A DNA stretch of 18,739 nt, taken from assembly GCA_902475825.1 (NCBI GenBank), contig CABSBA010000007.1:1-18739 (forward strand). The letters are read 5' to 3'. This DNA comes from an uncultured Collinsella sp. GTDB lineage: Bacteria; Actinomycetota; Coriobacteriia; Coriobacteriales; Coriobacteriaceae. The first letter of the stretch is position 1. The number at the start of each line of letters is the position of its first letter. Below the pieces are notes generated by a model. That model made no database searches and was not told where the DNA came from. It worked only from the letters and a program-made list of their open reading frames with translations. Shown here in pieces: positions 8,958 to 17,875 of the stretch. Both the position numbers and the translations under genes were made by a program.

Positions 8958-9980
8958 CTAGCGCGAGGTCGAAGCGCGGTGTTCGATGTGGCCGGGGATC
9001 TCGATGCGCTTGGGGGCGAGCTTTGCGGCATCGCCCACCGTAGTGGTAACGACGTCGATACGCTCGGACAGACGCTCGACTACGCGCTCGGCAATGGTAA
9101 GGGTGTCTTGCGCGGCCGTGGTCACACCGCCAAAGAGCACATGGTTCCAGGGATAATCGTCAAACGTCGCGATCTTGAGCCCCGCCGGCAGCGAGGGACC
9201 AAGCTGCGCCAGTGCCTCGGTCAGACGCAGGAAGACCAGACCGTTGACAGCAATGAGGCCGAGCTTTTTGCCTGCATAGCCGCGGATGGTCTCGTCCAAG
9301 CGGCCGACGCCCGAGGCGCCACCGTCGGCCAGAGTGACGACCTCACCCGCAAGGCCGCGTCGCGAAAGTTCGTCGGCAAAGGCCTCGGCACGCTCGCGAC
9401 GCACGGGGCTGTCGTCGCTTGCCTCGGTGAGCAGGCACAGGCGCTCGCTGCCAGCGGCGGCCAAGGCATCTACCAAGCCGGCAACTAGCTCGCGGTTGTT
9501 AGATGTCACCAGATCGACACCGCCAGCGGCAACATCGCGGTCGAGCAGCACAACGGGCAGTCGTCCCGCTGCCGCGGCGATCGCCTCGTCATTGCCTCCG
9601 CAGGTATTGACGACCAGGCCATCCACACCAGCGTCGATAAGCCTGGTGAGCGACTCTGCTTCCTTTGCGGAATCGTTGCCGCTAATGGCCGTCATGAGCG
9701 AGCAGCCGCGCGCGGCGGCGCTAGCGGAAAGGCCCTCGAGCATGGCGCTGGAGAACGGGTTGGCGATGTCGGCCAAGATCACGCCGATAAGGTTGGTGCG
9801 CGAGCTGCGCAGATTGCGCGCGGCGGCACGCGGGCGATAGCCGGTGCGCTCGATGACCTCGGCAATGCGAGCACGGGTCTCCTCGGTCATTTGCCCGGGA
9901 CGGTTGTTGAGATAGCGCGAGACCGTGGCCGGGCTCACACCCGCCTCGACGGCAATGTCCTTGATTCTCATCTGCGCCAT
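8958..9980 (-). CDS. LacI/GalR family transcriptional regulator
   Basis: 340 residues from the ATG at 9980. Another in-frame ATG at 10028 would add 16 non-conserved residues and has no ribosome binding site. The chosen start has only a weak GGGG-type site, and an ATG nine bases further in is also possible. Residues 4-24 are the LacI helix-turn-helix (IKDIAVEAGVSPATVSRYLN), 49-62 the hinge, and the rest a periplasmic-binding-protein-like sugar sensor (LIGVILADIANPF, then TFDDYPWNHV). It should repress a sugar-utilisation operon by binding DNA until an inducer is present. No sugar genes lie nearby, so target and ligand are unknown. The tail resembles KdgR-type proteins, but this is weak. Confidence 0.88.
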   Translation of the reverse strand: MAQMRIKDIAVEAGVSPATVSRYLNNRPGQMTEETRARIAEVIERTGYRPRAAARNLRSSRTNLIGVILADIANPFSSAMLEGLSASAAARGCSLMTAISGNDSAKEAESLTRLIDAGVDGLVVNTCGGNDEAIAAAAGRLPVVLLDRDVAAGGVDLVTSNNRELVAGLVDALAAAGSERLCLLTEASDDSPVRRERAEAFADELSRRGLAGEVVTLADGGASGVGRLDETIRGYAGKKLGLIAVNGLVFLRLTEALAQLGPSLPAGLKIATFDDYPWNHVLFGGVTTAAQDTLTIAERVVERLSERIDVVTTTVGDAAKLAPKRIEIPGHIEHRASTSR

Positions 9981-10046
9981 GGCGCACCCCGTTTCCCCAT
10001 TGTCAGCAGTCTGAGCCATTTTAGGCATTTTTTAAAAATCTCGGTT

Positions 10047-10080
10047 GCAAAACGCTGTAGGTGAGCAGCATCGTTTTTGC
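10047..10080. promoter_or_regulatory. Imperfect inverted repeat between gntR and lacI
   Basis: GCAAAACGCTG (10047-10057) faces CAGCATCGTTTTTGC (10066-10080), pairing apart from a bulge. It is 24 nt past the gntR stop and 66 nt before the lacI start. It may be the gntR terminator, although its T-run comes eight bases late on the minus strand. Alternatively it is an operator for LacI autoregulation, since the halves carry GCAAAACG, loosely like LacI-family half-sites. Confidence 0.35.
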
Positions 10081-10104
10081 GTCTCGAGCAGATGCGGTGA
10101 TGGG

Positions 10105-10797
10105 CTAGATAGACGAGTCTTTGGACAGCTCAAAATAGTCGGGATGCATGGCGATAACCGGGCCCTGCTCCTCGGGCATCAGGTGCAGGTGCGTCTCTGC
10201 CAGATAGCTCGCCGCGTCGGTATCGCCCCTCTTAATGGCCTCGAGAATCCGGCGATGCTGTCGACGAATCGGCTCCCAATCCAGGTCCTGCGACACCATA
10301 CGCAACCAGTTGTATCGCTCAAAATGCGTGTTGACGCTCTTCATCCAATCCCACAGCATGTGACGGCCGGCAATCACGAAACACGTCTCATGGAACAGGT
10401 TGTCCAGATCGAAAAAGCGACGCGTTTCGCTATGGTCGAGCGACTCGGACTCGGCAAGAATCTGCTCGAGCCGATGCTTTTGCTCGGGCGAGGCGGCCGA
10501 ACAGCATTTAATGAGTACGCTTCTTTCGAGTTTCTCGCGCAAGAAACAGGCATTCTCGGCGTGTTCCATGCTGATCTTAGAGACGTAGGTGCCGCTCTTG
10601 GGACGCGTTTCCACCAGCTCCTGCTCACGCAAGCGCACAAAGGACTCGCGAATGGGCGTGCGCCCGATTCCCGTCTCCTTTTCCAGACCAATCGCCGAAA
10701 GGCGCGTGCCGGGCTTGAGCTCGGCATAGATGATCTTGGAGCGCAATGCGTTGTATGCCTGATCTTGCAGGCTCTGATTATGCTGGTGTTGTTCCAT
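10105..10797 (-). CDS. GntR family transcriptional regulator, FadR/FCD subfamily
   Basis: 230 residues, typical of the subfamily. Residues 10-75 are the GntR winged helix (KPGTRLSAIGLEKETGIGRT, then PIRESFVRLREQELVE), and 82-210 the all-helical FCD ligand domain. Candidate metal or ligand residues in FCD are D132 and H136 (DNLFHE), H181 (RQHRRIL) and H203. Such proteins bind DNA as dimers and usually respond to an organic acid. The start is preceded by GAGGG. It lies between lacI and the flavin oxidoreductase on the same strand, about 210 bp from the latter, so control of that gene is plausible but unproven. A likely terminator-like hairpin separates them. Confidence 0.9.
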   Translation of the reverse strand: MEQHQHNQSLQDQAYNALRSKIIYAELKPGTRLSAIGLEKETGIGRTPIRESFVRLREQELVETRPKSGTYVSKISMEHAENACFLREKLERSVLIKCCSAASPEQKHRLEQILAESESLDHSETRRFFDLDNLFHETCFVIAGRHMLWDWMKSVNTHFERYNWLRMVSQDLDWEPIRRQHRRILEAIKRGDTDAASYLAETHLHLMPEEQGPVIAMHPDYFELSKDSSI

Positions 10798-10832
10798 AAA
10801 GCCCTCGGATGAAGCTCACGGTTTGTCGAATT

Positions 10833-10878
10833 TCACCACGTAATACTATCGCATCCCCCATTCCCTCAGTTGTGGTGA
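10833..10878 (-). promoter_or_regulatory. Candidate gntR promoter region
   Basis: On the minus strand TAGTAT (10848-10843) is a plausible -10, 46 nt before the start codon and preceded by TGCGA exactly as in the glnA promoter region. No good -35 is visible. The -10 is flanked by inverted 7-mers TCACCAC (10833-10839) and GTGGTGA (10872-10878), 32 nt apart, which could be operator halves. Confidence 0.35.
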
Positions 10879-10914
10879 GATAGAGACACTTGCGCCGCCG
10901 GGATCACAAGAGCA

Positions 10915-10954
10915 AGCGGCGGTCGTCCCACGCACGGGACGACCGCCGCTTTTT
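10915..10954. terminator. Strong hairpin terminator between the oxidoreductase gene and gntR
   Basis: Perfect 15-bp arms 10915-10929 and 10936-10950 with a 6-nt loop. Five T directly follow the stem base on the plus strand (10950-10954), while the minus-strand tail is TTGCTCTTG. It lies 56 nt past the oxidoreductase stop, so it probably ends that minus-strand transcript, although the better T-run is on the other strand. Confidence 0.65.
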
Positions 10955-11006
10955 GCTATCTACCGACTGACGCCGCGGGGACAGGCCCCATGCACCAAGG
11001 GGTTGA

Positions 11007-12956
11007 CTAGAGTTCGCAGGCAACCTTGTAGCCATCGCCGATGGCGTCGCGGATGTTGCCGCACTTGTTGGCATCGCCCAGCACGTGGGTGGCAACACCG
11101 GCTGCAGCCAGGTCGTCGGCAAGCTTGGTGTTGGGACGATAGCCCATGGCCAGCACCAGCGTATCGGCACCGGTGATGGTGTGGATCTCGCCATCCTTCT
11201 CGTAGCTGATGGCATCCTCGGTAATCTCGGTCACCTTGGCCTCGGTCAACACATGGACGCCCTTGGAGAGCATGCGCGTGATGAGCACCGCGCGACCGGC
11301 GCCGCCCTCGTTGGCGGCGAGCGTCTTGGTCATCTCGATGACGGTGACATCGCGGTTGGCCGGCGACAGGTCGTTGACCAGCGGGGCCAGGTAATCGGCC
11401 GTCTCGCAGCCGACGGTGCCGCCGCCTACGATGACGATCTTCTTGCCCGGGAAAGCCTTGCCACCCAGCAGGTCGTCAGCCGTCATAACCTGCTTAAAGC
11501 CCTGCATGAAGGCCGGAGCGATAGGCTCGGCGCCATAAGCCAGGACAACCTCGTAGCCCGCGTAGTCGCGCTGAATGTCCTCGGCCGTGAGCTCGGTACC
11601 AAAGACGCACGTGACGCCGGCCTCGGCCAGGCGACGGTACTGATACTTGATCACGCGGGTAAGCTCCTGCTTTGCCGGCGGCACGGCCGCGATGCGCATC
11701 TCGCCACCCGGTTCGTCCTGCTTGTCAACGAGCACCACGTTGTGGCCGCGCTTGGCGGCAATGTAGGCTGCCTCCATGCCCGCAGGACCAGCGCCCACAA
11801 CCAGTACGTTCTTGGCCTCGGCGGCAGGCTCGTAGCCAGCCTCGTCGCGCTCCACGTCCGGGTTGACGGTGCAGGAGATGCGCTTACCGAACATAATGCC
11901 GTTCAGGCAGCGCAGACAGCCGATGCAGGGGCGGATATCGTCGGCGTTGCCGGCGGCCGCCTTGTTGCAGAACTCGGCGTCGCACAGATTGGCGCGGCCC
12001 ATCATGCAGATGTCGGCAGCGCCGTCCTCGATCAGCTCCTCGGCGATCCAGGCCTCGTTGATGCGTCCAACGGTGGCGACGGGGATATTGACGTGCTTTT
12101 TGATCTCGCGCGAGCAGGCGGCATGCGAGGCCTGCTGCGTGCCGGCGGCGGGAATGGCGGAGCCGCGCTTGATGGTGGTACCGCCCGAGACATGAATCAT
12201 GTCGACGCCAGCCTTCTCCAAGCGACGCGAGACGTAGATCATATCGTTGAGGGTCAGGCCGCCATCGGTGTACTCGTCGCCCGAGATACGGACGTCGATG
12301 ATAAAGTCCTTGCCGCAGCGCTCGCGAATCTCGGCAATAACCTCGAGCAAGAAGCGCATACGGGCGTCGAGCGAGCCGCCGTACTCATCGGTACGCTTGT
12401 TGTAGAGCGGGGTCAAAAAACCGCCGAGCATGCCGTGGGCGTGGGCCGCATGGACCTCGACGCCATCGACACCGGCCTTCTGCATACGCACGGCAGCGTC
12501 GCCAAACTGATGCGTGAGCTCGTGGATCTCGTCGACCGTGATGGGGCGCGGCGCCTCGCGGGCGTAAGACGGGCCCACAAAGGACGGAGCGATCAGGCGC
12601 GGCGTGCCCGGAATGTTAAAGGCCATGTAGGCGGGGTGGAAGAGCTGCGGCATGATCTTGCAGCCATACTCGTGGACGGCCGCGGCGAGCTTTTCCCAGC
12701 CAGGGATAAACGTGTCGTCGTAGCAGCACATGTCACCCGGCAGATAGGTATAGGTAGGCTCGACCGTCACGACCTCGGTGATGATCAGGCCAACGCCGCC
12801 CTTGGCACGGGCACGGTAATGATCGACCAAGTCGTCGGTCACATAGCCATGATCGGCCAGGTTCGTGGACACCGGCGGCATAAAGACGCGGTTCTTGACC
12901 TCGGTCGTACCGACCTTGATCGGGCTAAAGAGCATCGGGTAGTCGGAAGACTCCAT
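11007..12956 (-). CDS. NADH:flavin oxidoreductase, 2,4-dienoyl-CoA/enoate reductase type
   Basis: 649 residues from the ATG at 12956, which has GAAAGGA upstream (the longer frame to 13001 has none). Residues 7-340 are an old-yellow-enzyme FMN barrel (KNRVFMPPVSTN, NKRTDEYGG). A 4Fe-4S cluster motif follows with C344, C347, C350 and C362. Residues 383-649 are a FAD/NAD(P)H domain with two Rossmann motifs (VVGAGPAGMEAA, IVIVGGGTVGCE). The family includes FadH, enoate reductases, BaiCD and trimethylamine dehydrogenase, which reduce C=C bonds or demethylate amines. The usual Tyr of the HGYL/EGYL motif is not present (HAAHAHGMLGGF at 169-180). The cysteine spacing is CX2CX2CX11C rather than FadH's CX2CX3CX11C. 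The substrate is unknown. Confidence 0.9.
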   Translation of the reverse strand: MESSDYPMLFSPIKVGTTEVKNRVFMPPVSTNLADHGYVTDDLVDHYRARAKGGVGLIITEVVTVEPTYTYLPGDMCCYDDTFIPGWEKLAAAVHEYGCKIMPQLFHPAYMAFNIPGTPRLIAPSFVGPSYAREAPRPITVDEIHELTHQFGDAAVRMQKAGVDGVEVHAAHAHGMLGGFLTPLYNKRTDEYGGSLDARMRFLLEVIAEIRERCGKDFIIDVRISGDEYTDGGLTLNDMIYVSRRLEKAGVDMIHVSGGTTIKRGSAIPAAGTQQASHAACSREIKKHVNIPVATVGRINEAWIAEELIEDGAADICMMGRANLCDAEFCNKAAAGNADDIRPCIGCLRCLNGIMFGKRISCTVNPDVERDEAGYEPAAEAKNVLVVGAGPAGMEAAYIAAKRGHNVVLVDKQDEPGGEMRIAAVPPAKQELTRVIKYQYRRLAEAGVTCVFGTELTAEDIQRDYAGYEVVLAYGAEPIAPAFMQGFKQVMTADDLLGGKAFPGKKIVIVGGGTVGCETADYLAPLVNDLSPANRDVTVIEMTKTLAANEGGAGRAVLITRMLSKGVHVLTEAKVTEITEDAISYEKDGEIHTITGADTLVLAMGYRPNTKLADDLAAAGVATHVLGDANKCGNIRDAIGDGYKVACEL

Positions 12957-12990
12957 ACAGGGTTCCTTTCGTTTGAGCCGCTCGGCGGCA

Positions 12991-13019
12991 GTTGCTGACA
13001 CACCTATCGTATCAGCAAC
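12991..13019 (-). promoter_or_regulatory. Operator-like palindrome over the oxidoreductase promoter
   Basis: Perfect 8-bp arms GTTGCTGA (12991-12998) and TCAGCAAC (13012-13019), spaced 13 nt, centre to centre two helical turns. On the minus strand a possible -10 TACGAT (13011-13006) lies inside, 50 nt before the start codon. A dimeric repressor bound here would block transcription. The nearby GntR and LacI proteins are candidates. Confidence 0.5.
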
Positions 13020-13072
13020 CGCGCTGTACTCGACCGCGCACGCTCCCCCGGCTTTTACTCAGCCCACAAAAA

Positions 13073-13139
13073 AGTTGCGGTGGAATAGTTCCTGAATGAG
13101 GCGCTTGGCACACCAAACAGGAACTATTTCACCGCAACT
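13073..13139 (-). terminator. Long hairpin terminator of the kdp operon
   Basis: Arms 13073-13094 and 13118-13139 pair over 22 bp with one mismatch around a 23-nt centre that contains a small TTGG/CCAA hairpin. On the minus strand the stem is followed by TTTTTTG, giving a strong terminator about 60 nt past kdpC. The plus-strand side has no T-run. Dimensions match the hairpin at 67-131 closely. Confidence 0.8.
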
Positions 13140-13202
13140 GATGGGCGGGGTGGAATTGAGGGCTCAGATAGTCAGTCATGCCCTCATCCGCCACTCCCTC
13201 AC

Positions 13203-13793
13203 CTACAGCGCGCCGTCCAGCATAAGGTTCACCTTGAGCACGTTGACCGTGGGCTCGCCGAACACGCCGAGGAAACGGCCCTTGGTGCACGCGGCGATGA
13301 TGTCGCGCACCTCGTCCTCGCTTTTGCCCGTGGCCTTGGCAAGGCGCGGGACCTGGTACTCGGCGGCATCCGGAGAGATCTCCGGGTCGAGGCCGGACCC
13401 CGAACACGTCACCAGGTCGACGGGCACAGCGTCCATATCGGCATCGGGGTTGGCGGCGCGGATCTTCTTCACGCGCGCATCTATCAGCTGCCGATACTCC
13501 TCACTCGCCGGGGACAGGTTGGACGGGGTACCATACGCCATGAGCTCGCCGTCTTCGCCTTCGACAATTGACACATTCTGGATACGACCCCACATGTGGG
13601 CATCGTCATCGAAGTTCTGGCCGATGAGCACGGAACCCACAACCTTGCCGTCGACCGTAATGAGCGATCCGTTCGCCTGGTACGGAAACGCAAGCTGCGC
13701 GACGCCGGTCACCACGAGCGTGTATCCCAGGCCGCAGACGATGGTAAACAGCGCGAACACGCCAAGTGCGCGCGATGCGATACCTTTGAACAT
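13203..13793 (-). CDS. kdpC: Potassium-transporting ATPase subunit KdpC
   Basis: 196 residues, near the family norm of about 190. One N-terminal membrane helix (about 11-33), then an extracytoplasmic domain with the conserved GSVLIGQNF (53-61), MWGR and DLVTCSGSGLDPEISP signatures. KdpC stabilises the KdpFABC complex and is thought to help K+ binding or ATP affinity. The start has GGAGG upstream and lies 12 nt after kdpB. It is the last gene of the operon, followed by the terminator at 13073-13139. Confidence 0.97.
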   Translation of the reverse strand: MFKGIASRALGVFALFTIVCGLGYTLVVTGVAQLAFPYQANGSLITVDGKVVGSVLIGQNFDDDAHMWGRIQNVSIVEGEDGELMAYGTPSNLSPASEEYRQLIDARVKKIRAANPDADMDAVPVDLVTCSGSGLDPEISPDAAEYQVPRLAKATGKSEDEVRDIIAACTKGRFLGVFGEPTVNVLKVNLMLDGAL

Positions 13794-13805
13794 ACAAACC
13801 TCCGT

Positions 13806-15866
13806 CTACATCATGCCAATGCCGAGCAAGGCCAGCAGCATGTCGATAATCTTGATGAATACGAACGGCGCCACGATACCGCCCAGACCCCACACCAGCA
13901 GGTTGTGGGTCAGCAGCTGGCCGGACGAAAGCTCGCGGTACTTCACGCCTTTCAGGGCGGCAGGAATCAGCGCGACGATGACCAGCGCGTTGTAGATAAT
14001 GGCGGACAGCACGGCAGACAATGGGCTGGTGAGCCCCAGGATGTTGAGGGCGTCCAACCCGGGGTAGATCGGCGAGAATAGCGCCGGGATGATGGCGAAA
14101 TACTTGGCGACGTCGTTGGCGACCGAGAAGGTCGTGAGCGAGCCGCGGGTCATGAGCAGTTGCTTGCCGATACGCACGATATCGATGAGTTTGGTGGGGC
14201 TGGAGTCGAGGTCGACCATGTTGCCGGCCTCCTTGGCGGCCTGGGTTCCCGTGTTCATGGCCACGGCGACGTCCGCCTGGGCGAGCGCCGGTGCATCGTT
14301 GGTGCCATCGCCGGTCATGGCGACCAGGTGGCCCTCGCGCTGGAACGCGCGGATCTTCTCGAGCTTGCCCTCGGGGGTGGCCTCGGCCAGGAAGTCGTCC
14401 ACGCCCGCCTCGGCTGCGATGGCGGCGGCAGTCAGCGGGTTATCACCCGTCACCATGATGGTCTTGATACCCATGCGGCGCAGATCGGCGAACTTTTCCT
14501 TCACGCCGGACTTGATGATGTCCTTAAGGTAGACAACACCCAGCACGCGTCGGTCCTTTGCCACGACCAACGGGGTGCCGCCCACCTTCGCAATGCGTTC
14601 GACGGCCTCGTCGCACTCCTTCGAGAACACTCCTCCGGCAGCCTCCACATAAGCGCGAACGGAATCGGCCGCACCCTTGCGAATCTCGCTGTCGGCGTAG
14701 TTCACACCGGACATGCGGGTCGCCGCGGTGAAGGGGATGAACTCCATGCCCTTATCCTCGAGCGTGCGGCCGCGCAGCCCAAACTGCTCCTTGGCGAGCA
14801 CGACGATGGAGCGGCCTTCGGGGGTCTCGTCCGCCAGAGAGGACAGCTGCGCGGCATCGGCGAGTTCTGCCGGATCGACACCGTCGACCGGAATGAACTC
14901 AGCGGCCTGGCGGTTGCCCAAGGTGATGGTACCGGTCTTATCGAGCATGAGGATGTCGACGTCGCCGGCGGCCTCGATGGCGCGACCGGACATGGCCAGC
15001 ACGTTGGCCTCGTTCAGTCGGCTCATGCCGGCGATGCCAATGGCGGACAGCAGCGCACCAATGGTGGTGGGCGCCAGACAGACGAGCAAGGCAACGAGCG
15101 TGGTCACAGCGGTGGGGTTCGCCATACCGTTGAGCCCTGCAGAGAAACTCGAGTAGCAGTACAGTGCGAGCGTCACGAGGATGAAGATGACGGACAGAGC
15201 AACCAGAAAGATCTCGAGCGCGACCTCGTTGGGGGTCTTCTTGCGGGCGGCGCCCTCGACCATGGCGATCATCTTGTCCAGGAAGCTCTGGCCAGGCTCG
15301 CTGGTGATTTTCACCACAATCCAATCGGAAAGCACGGTGGTGCCGCCAGTGACGGCAGAACGATCGCCGCCAGCCTCGCGAACCACGGGTGCAGACTCGC
15401 CGGTGATGGCCGACTCATCAACCGAGGCGGCACCCTCGATGACATCGCCGTCTCCCGGAATCTGCTCGCCGGCGCGCACGACCACCAGATCCCCGCGTGA
15501 GAGCTCGGTACCGGGAACGACCGTGAAGCGGTCCTTATCCTCGACGGACTCGATGCGATGGGCCTCGACGTCCTTTTTCGCCGCACGCAGGGAGTCTGCC
15601 TGCGCCTTACCGCGGCCCTCGGCAAGTGCCTCGGCAAAATTTGAAAAGAGGTCGGTCAGCCAGAGAATGACGGCAATGGCAATCACATAGTACGTGGGAA
15701 CGTCGGCGTCCTGTACCCCAAAAATAGAGGCGATGGCCAGAATGGAGGTCATGGCGGCCGACAGCCACACCAGGAACATGACCGGGTTTTGGACCTGGAC
15801 ACGGGGGTCAAGCTTGGCAAATGAATCGCGCACCGCGCGGCTCATCATGTCTTTTTGCATAGCCAT
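13806..15866 (-). CDS. kdpB: Potassium-transporting ATPase ATP-binding subunit KdpB
   Basis: 686 residues, a P-type ATPase that powers K+ uptake through KdpA. The actuator domain has TGES (155-158). Its serine S158 corresponds to the inhibitory phosphorylation site known in E. coli. The phosphorylation site is D309 in DKTGT. The nucleotide domain contains [12 protein letters not shown], and the hinge TGDGTND (518-524). Seven membrane helices are expected. The start at 15866 has AAAGGAG overlapping the kdpA stop, suggesting coupled translation. A second ATG two codons in is also possible. Confidence 0.98.
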   Translation of the reverse strand: MAMQKDMMSRAVRDSFAKLDPRVQVQNPVMFLVWLSAAMTSILAIASIFGVQDADVPTYYVIAIAVILWLTDLFSNFAEALAEGRGKAQADSLRAAKKDVEAHRIESVEDKDRFTVVPGTELSRGDLVVVRAGEQIPGDGDVIEGAASVDESAITGESAPVVREAGGDRSAVTGGTTVLSDWIVVKITSEPGQSFLDKMIAMVEGAARKKTPNEVALEIFLVALSVIFILVTLALYCYSSFSAGLNGMANPTAVTTLVALLVCLAPTTIGALLSAIGIAGMSRLNEANVLAMSGRAIEAAGDVDILMLDKTGTITLGNRQAAEFIPVDGVDPAELADAAQLSSLADETPEGRSIVVLAKEQFGLRGRTLEDKGMEFIPFTAATRMSGVNYADSEIRKGAADSVRAYVEAAGGVFSKECDEAVERIAKVGGTPLVVAKDRRVLGVVYLKDIIKSGVKEKFADLRRMGIKTIMVTGDNPLTAAAIAAEAGVDDFLAEATPEGKLEKIRAFQREGHLVAMTGDGTNDAPALAQADVAVAMNTGTQAAKEAGNMVDLDSSPTKLIDIVRIGKQLLMTRGSLTTFSVANDVAKYFAIIPALFSPIYPGLDALNILGLTSPLSAVLSAIIYNALVIVALIPAALKGVKYRELSSGQLLTHNLLVWGLGGIVAPFVFIKIIDMLLALLGIGMM

Positions 15867-15881
15867 AAATCTGCGACTCCT

Positions 15882-17705
15882 TTACGCAACCATCTGGAAG
15901 AATTCGGCAACGGGACCAAGCGCCAACGCCGGGAAGAAGCTCAGGGCGCCAATCAGCAGAACGACGAATACCAGCAGGAACACGAACATGGCATTGGTGG
16001 TGGAAAGCGTGCCGGCGCTCTCGGCGACCTTGCCCTTCCCGGCCAGCGAGCCCGCGATGGCGAGCGTGCCCGCAATCGGCAGGAACCGCGCGAACAGCAT
16101 CTCGATACCCAACAGCACGTTGATCCACGGGATGTTGCAGTTCATGCCGGCGAATGCGGAGCCGTTGTTGCCGCCAGCCGAAGTAAGGGTGTACAGGACC
16201 TCGGAGAAGCCATGCGCCCCGCCGTTGTTGAGTTGGTCGACAAGACCGGGCACCATGCAGGCGATAGCGGAGCTCACCAGAATGGCGAACGGGGTGGCGA
16301 GACACAGAACCACCGCCCAGCGCATCTCGGTCGGCTCGATCTTCTTACCCAGGAACTCGGGCGTGCGGCCGACCATAAGGCCGGCGATAAACACCGTGAG
16401 GATGGCGAAGCCGATCATGCCGTACAGGCCGCAGCCCACGCCGCCGAACACCACCTCGCCCAGAGCTATCTGGAGCATCTGGACAAACCCGCCGAGCGGG
16501 GTGTAGGAGTCGTGCATGGAGTTGACCGAGCCGTTGGAAGCAGCCGTCGTGAAAGCGGACCAGGTGGAAGAGGAGGCGATGCCAAAGCGGCTCTCCTTGC
16601 CCTCCATGTTGCCGCCCGCCTGGCCATCGGTCATCTCGATGTTGACCGCGCCGCCATCTGCCAGCTGCGGGGTGCCCATATGCTCGTTAACGGCGATGAT
16701 GCCGGTAAAGACCACGAGCAGGATAAGCATCGCCGCGAAGATGGCCTTGCCCTGCCTGGCATTCTTGACGCCGATACCGAAGGTGAAGCAGCAGGCGGCC
16801 GGGATCAGCAGCAGGCTGGTCATCTCGATGATGTTGGTGAAGGCACTGGGGTTCTCATACGGATGGGCGGAGTTCACACCGAAGAAGCCGCCGCCGTTGG
16901 TGCCGGACTGCTTGATGGCGACCTGAGGAGCCGCGGGCCCCTGGGGCAGGAACTGATCGGTGACCACGCGCGCGCCCTCGACAACCTTGCCGTCGACCTT
17001 GACCGTGTCGCCCTCGATCTGGGCGCCGTCGATGACGCTCCAGCCGCCGTCTGCATTAGGCTGGACAGCGACGGGCTCTACGAGCTCAGCCTTCTGAGCC
17101 GGCTGGAAGTTGGAGATGACGCCACCGGCAGCCAGGCAGATGCCGAACACGAGGTTCAGCGGGATGAGCACATACAGGACGGTGCGGGTGAGGTCGACCC
17201 AGAAGGAACCCAGACCCTGCTCCTTGACCTGACGGAAGCCGCGGATCAGCGCGAACATGACCGCGATACCGGTGCCGGCGGAAACGAAGTTCTGCACGGT
17301 GAGACCCATGAACTGCACAAGGTAGGACAGGGTGGTCTCACCGGAGTAGGACTGCCAGTTGGTATTGGTTATGAAGGAAGCAGCCGTATTGAACGACAGG
17401 TCCCATGACACACCCGGCAGGTGCTGGGGATTGCCTGGCAAGAAGGACTGAAACACCTGGAGTGCCACAAGAGCCACGAGGCCGATCCCCGAAAAGACCA
17501 GCACGCTCGCCAGATAGCGCCTACACCCCATCTGCTCTGCCGCGTCGATGCGAAGCAGACGATAGACGCCACGCTCCACAGGAGCAATCACAGGCGACAG
17601 GAACGTATGCTCACCATCCATGATATGGGCCATGAACCGACCGAGCGGAACGGCCAGGACGACGAGCACGGCAAAGTACAAGATGTACTGAATCGCAGCG
17701 TCCAT
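15882..17705 (-). CDS. kdpA: Potassium-transporting ATPase channel subunit KdpA
   Basis: 607 residues, about 50 more than E. coli KdpA (557). KdpA binds and conducts K+ across the membrane. The four pore loops are visible: TNTNW (113-117), TNGGG (269-273), SNG (390-392) and GGNNGS (511-516). Much of the extra length is a polar segment at about 200-250 before the second pore loop (QPNADGGWSVIDGAQIEGD), expected outside the cell. The start at 17705 lies 3 nt after the kdpF stop, with GAGGAG inside kdpF as ribosome binding site, so the two are translationally linked. Confidence 0.97.
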   Translation of the reverse strand: MDAAIQYILYFAVLVVLAVPLGRFMAHIMDGEHTFLSPVIAPVERGVYRLLRIDAAEQMGCRRYLASVLVFSGIGLVALVALQVFQSFLPGNPQHLPGVSWDLSFNTAASFITNTNWQSYSGETTLSYLVQFMGLTVQNFVSAGTGIAVMFALIRGFRQVKEQGLGSFWVDLTRTVLYVLIPLNLVFGICLAAGGVISNFQPAQKAELVEPVAVQPNADGGWSVIDGAQIEGDTVKVDGKVVEGARVVTDQFLPQGPAAPQVAIKQSGTNGGGFFGVNSAHPYENPSAFTNIIEMTSLLLIPAACCFTFGIGVKNARQGKAIFAAMLILLVVFTGIIAVNEHMGTPQLADGGAVNIEMTDGQAGGNMEGKESRFGIASSSTWSAFTTAASNGSVNSMHDSYTPLGGFVQMLQIALGEVVFGGVGCGLYGMIGFAILTVFIAGLMVGRTPEFLGKKIEPTEMRWAVVLCLATPFAILVSSAIACMVPGLVDQLNNGGAHGFSEVLYTLTSAGGNNGSAFAGMNCNIPWINVLLGIEMLFARFLPIAGTLAIAGSLAGKGKVAESAGTLSTTNAMFVFLLVFVVLLIGALSFFPALALGPVAEFFQMVA

Positions 17706-17708
17706 AGT

Positions 17709-17795
17709 TTACGAATCACTCCTCATCAGAATGTAGATGTAATAGATAAAGAGTCCAATGCAGACGACTCCGATGATGGGAATGAGGATGTCCAT
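17709..17795 (-). CDS. kdpF: Potassium-transporting ATPase small subunit KdpF
   Basis: A 28-residue single membrane helix starting MDILIPIIGVVCIGLF and ending LMRSDS, directly before kdpA, the place and size of KdpF (29 residues in E. coli). KdpF stabilises the KdpABC complex. It has a ribosome binding site (AAAGGGG, 17801-17807) and overlaps no other real gene. It is easily missed because of its size. Confidence 0.9.
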   Translation of the reverse strand: MDILIPIIGVVCIGLFIYYIYILMRSDS

Positions 17796-17816
17796 TTACC
17801 GCCCCTTTCACACGCG

Positions 17817-17869
17817 GTCCGATCTCTCGGACGCCTGCTCTCGCAAGCGCCTGGGGACAGTAAACGCTT
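17817..17869 (-). promoter_or_regulatory. Structured leader upstream of kdpF
   Basis: A perfect 6-bp hairpin GTCCGA (17817-17822)/TCGGAC (17827-17832) lies 21 nt before kdpF. Further upstream, AAGCG (17845-17849) and CGCTT (17865-17869) enclose GGGGACAG on the plus strand (17853-17860). Both would be in the kdpF leader if transcription begins near 17869. No known riboswitch is recognised. Confidence 0.4.
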
Positions 17870-17875
17870 CTAGGG

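Noticed and set aside
11085..12998. 637-codon plus-strand frame opposite the flavin oxidoreductase
   Set aside because: Antisense of a well-supported gene; composition is that of a shadow and no motif is recognisable.
14160..15500. 446-codon plus-strand frame opposite kdpB
   Set aside because: Shadow of kdpB, rich in G, H, D and R, without motifs.
15855..17408. 517-codon plus-strand frame opposite kdpA
   Set aside because: kdpA carries all four pore loops and a clean operon context. The opposite frame is compositionally biased only.
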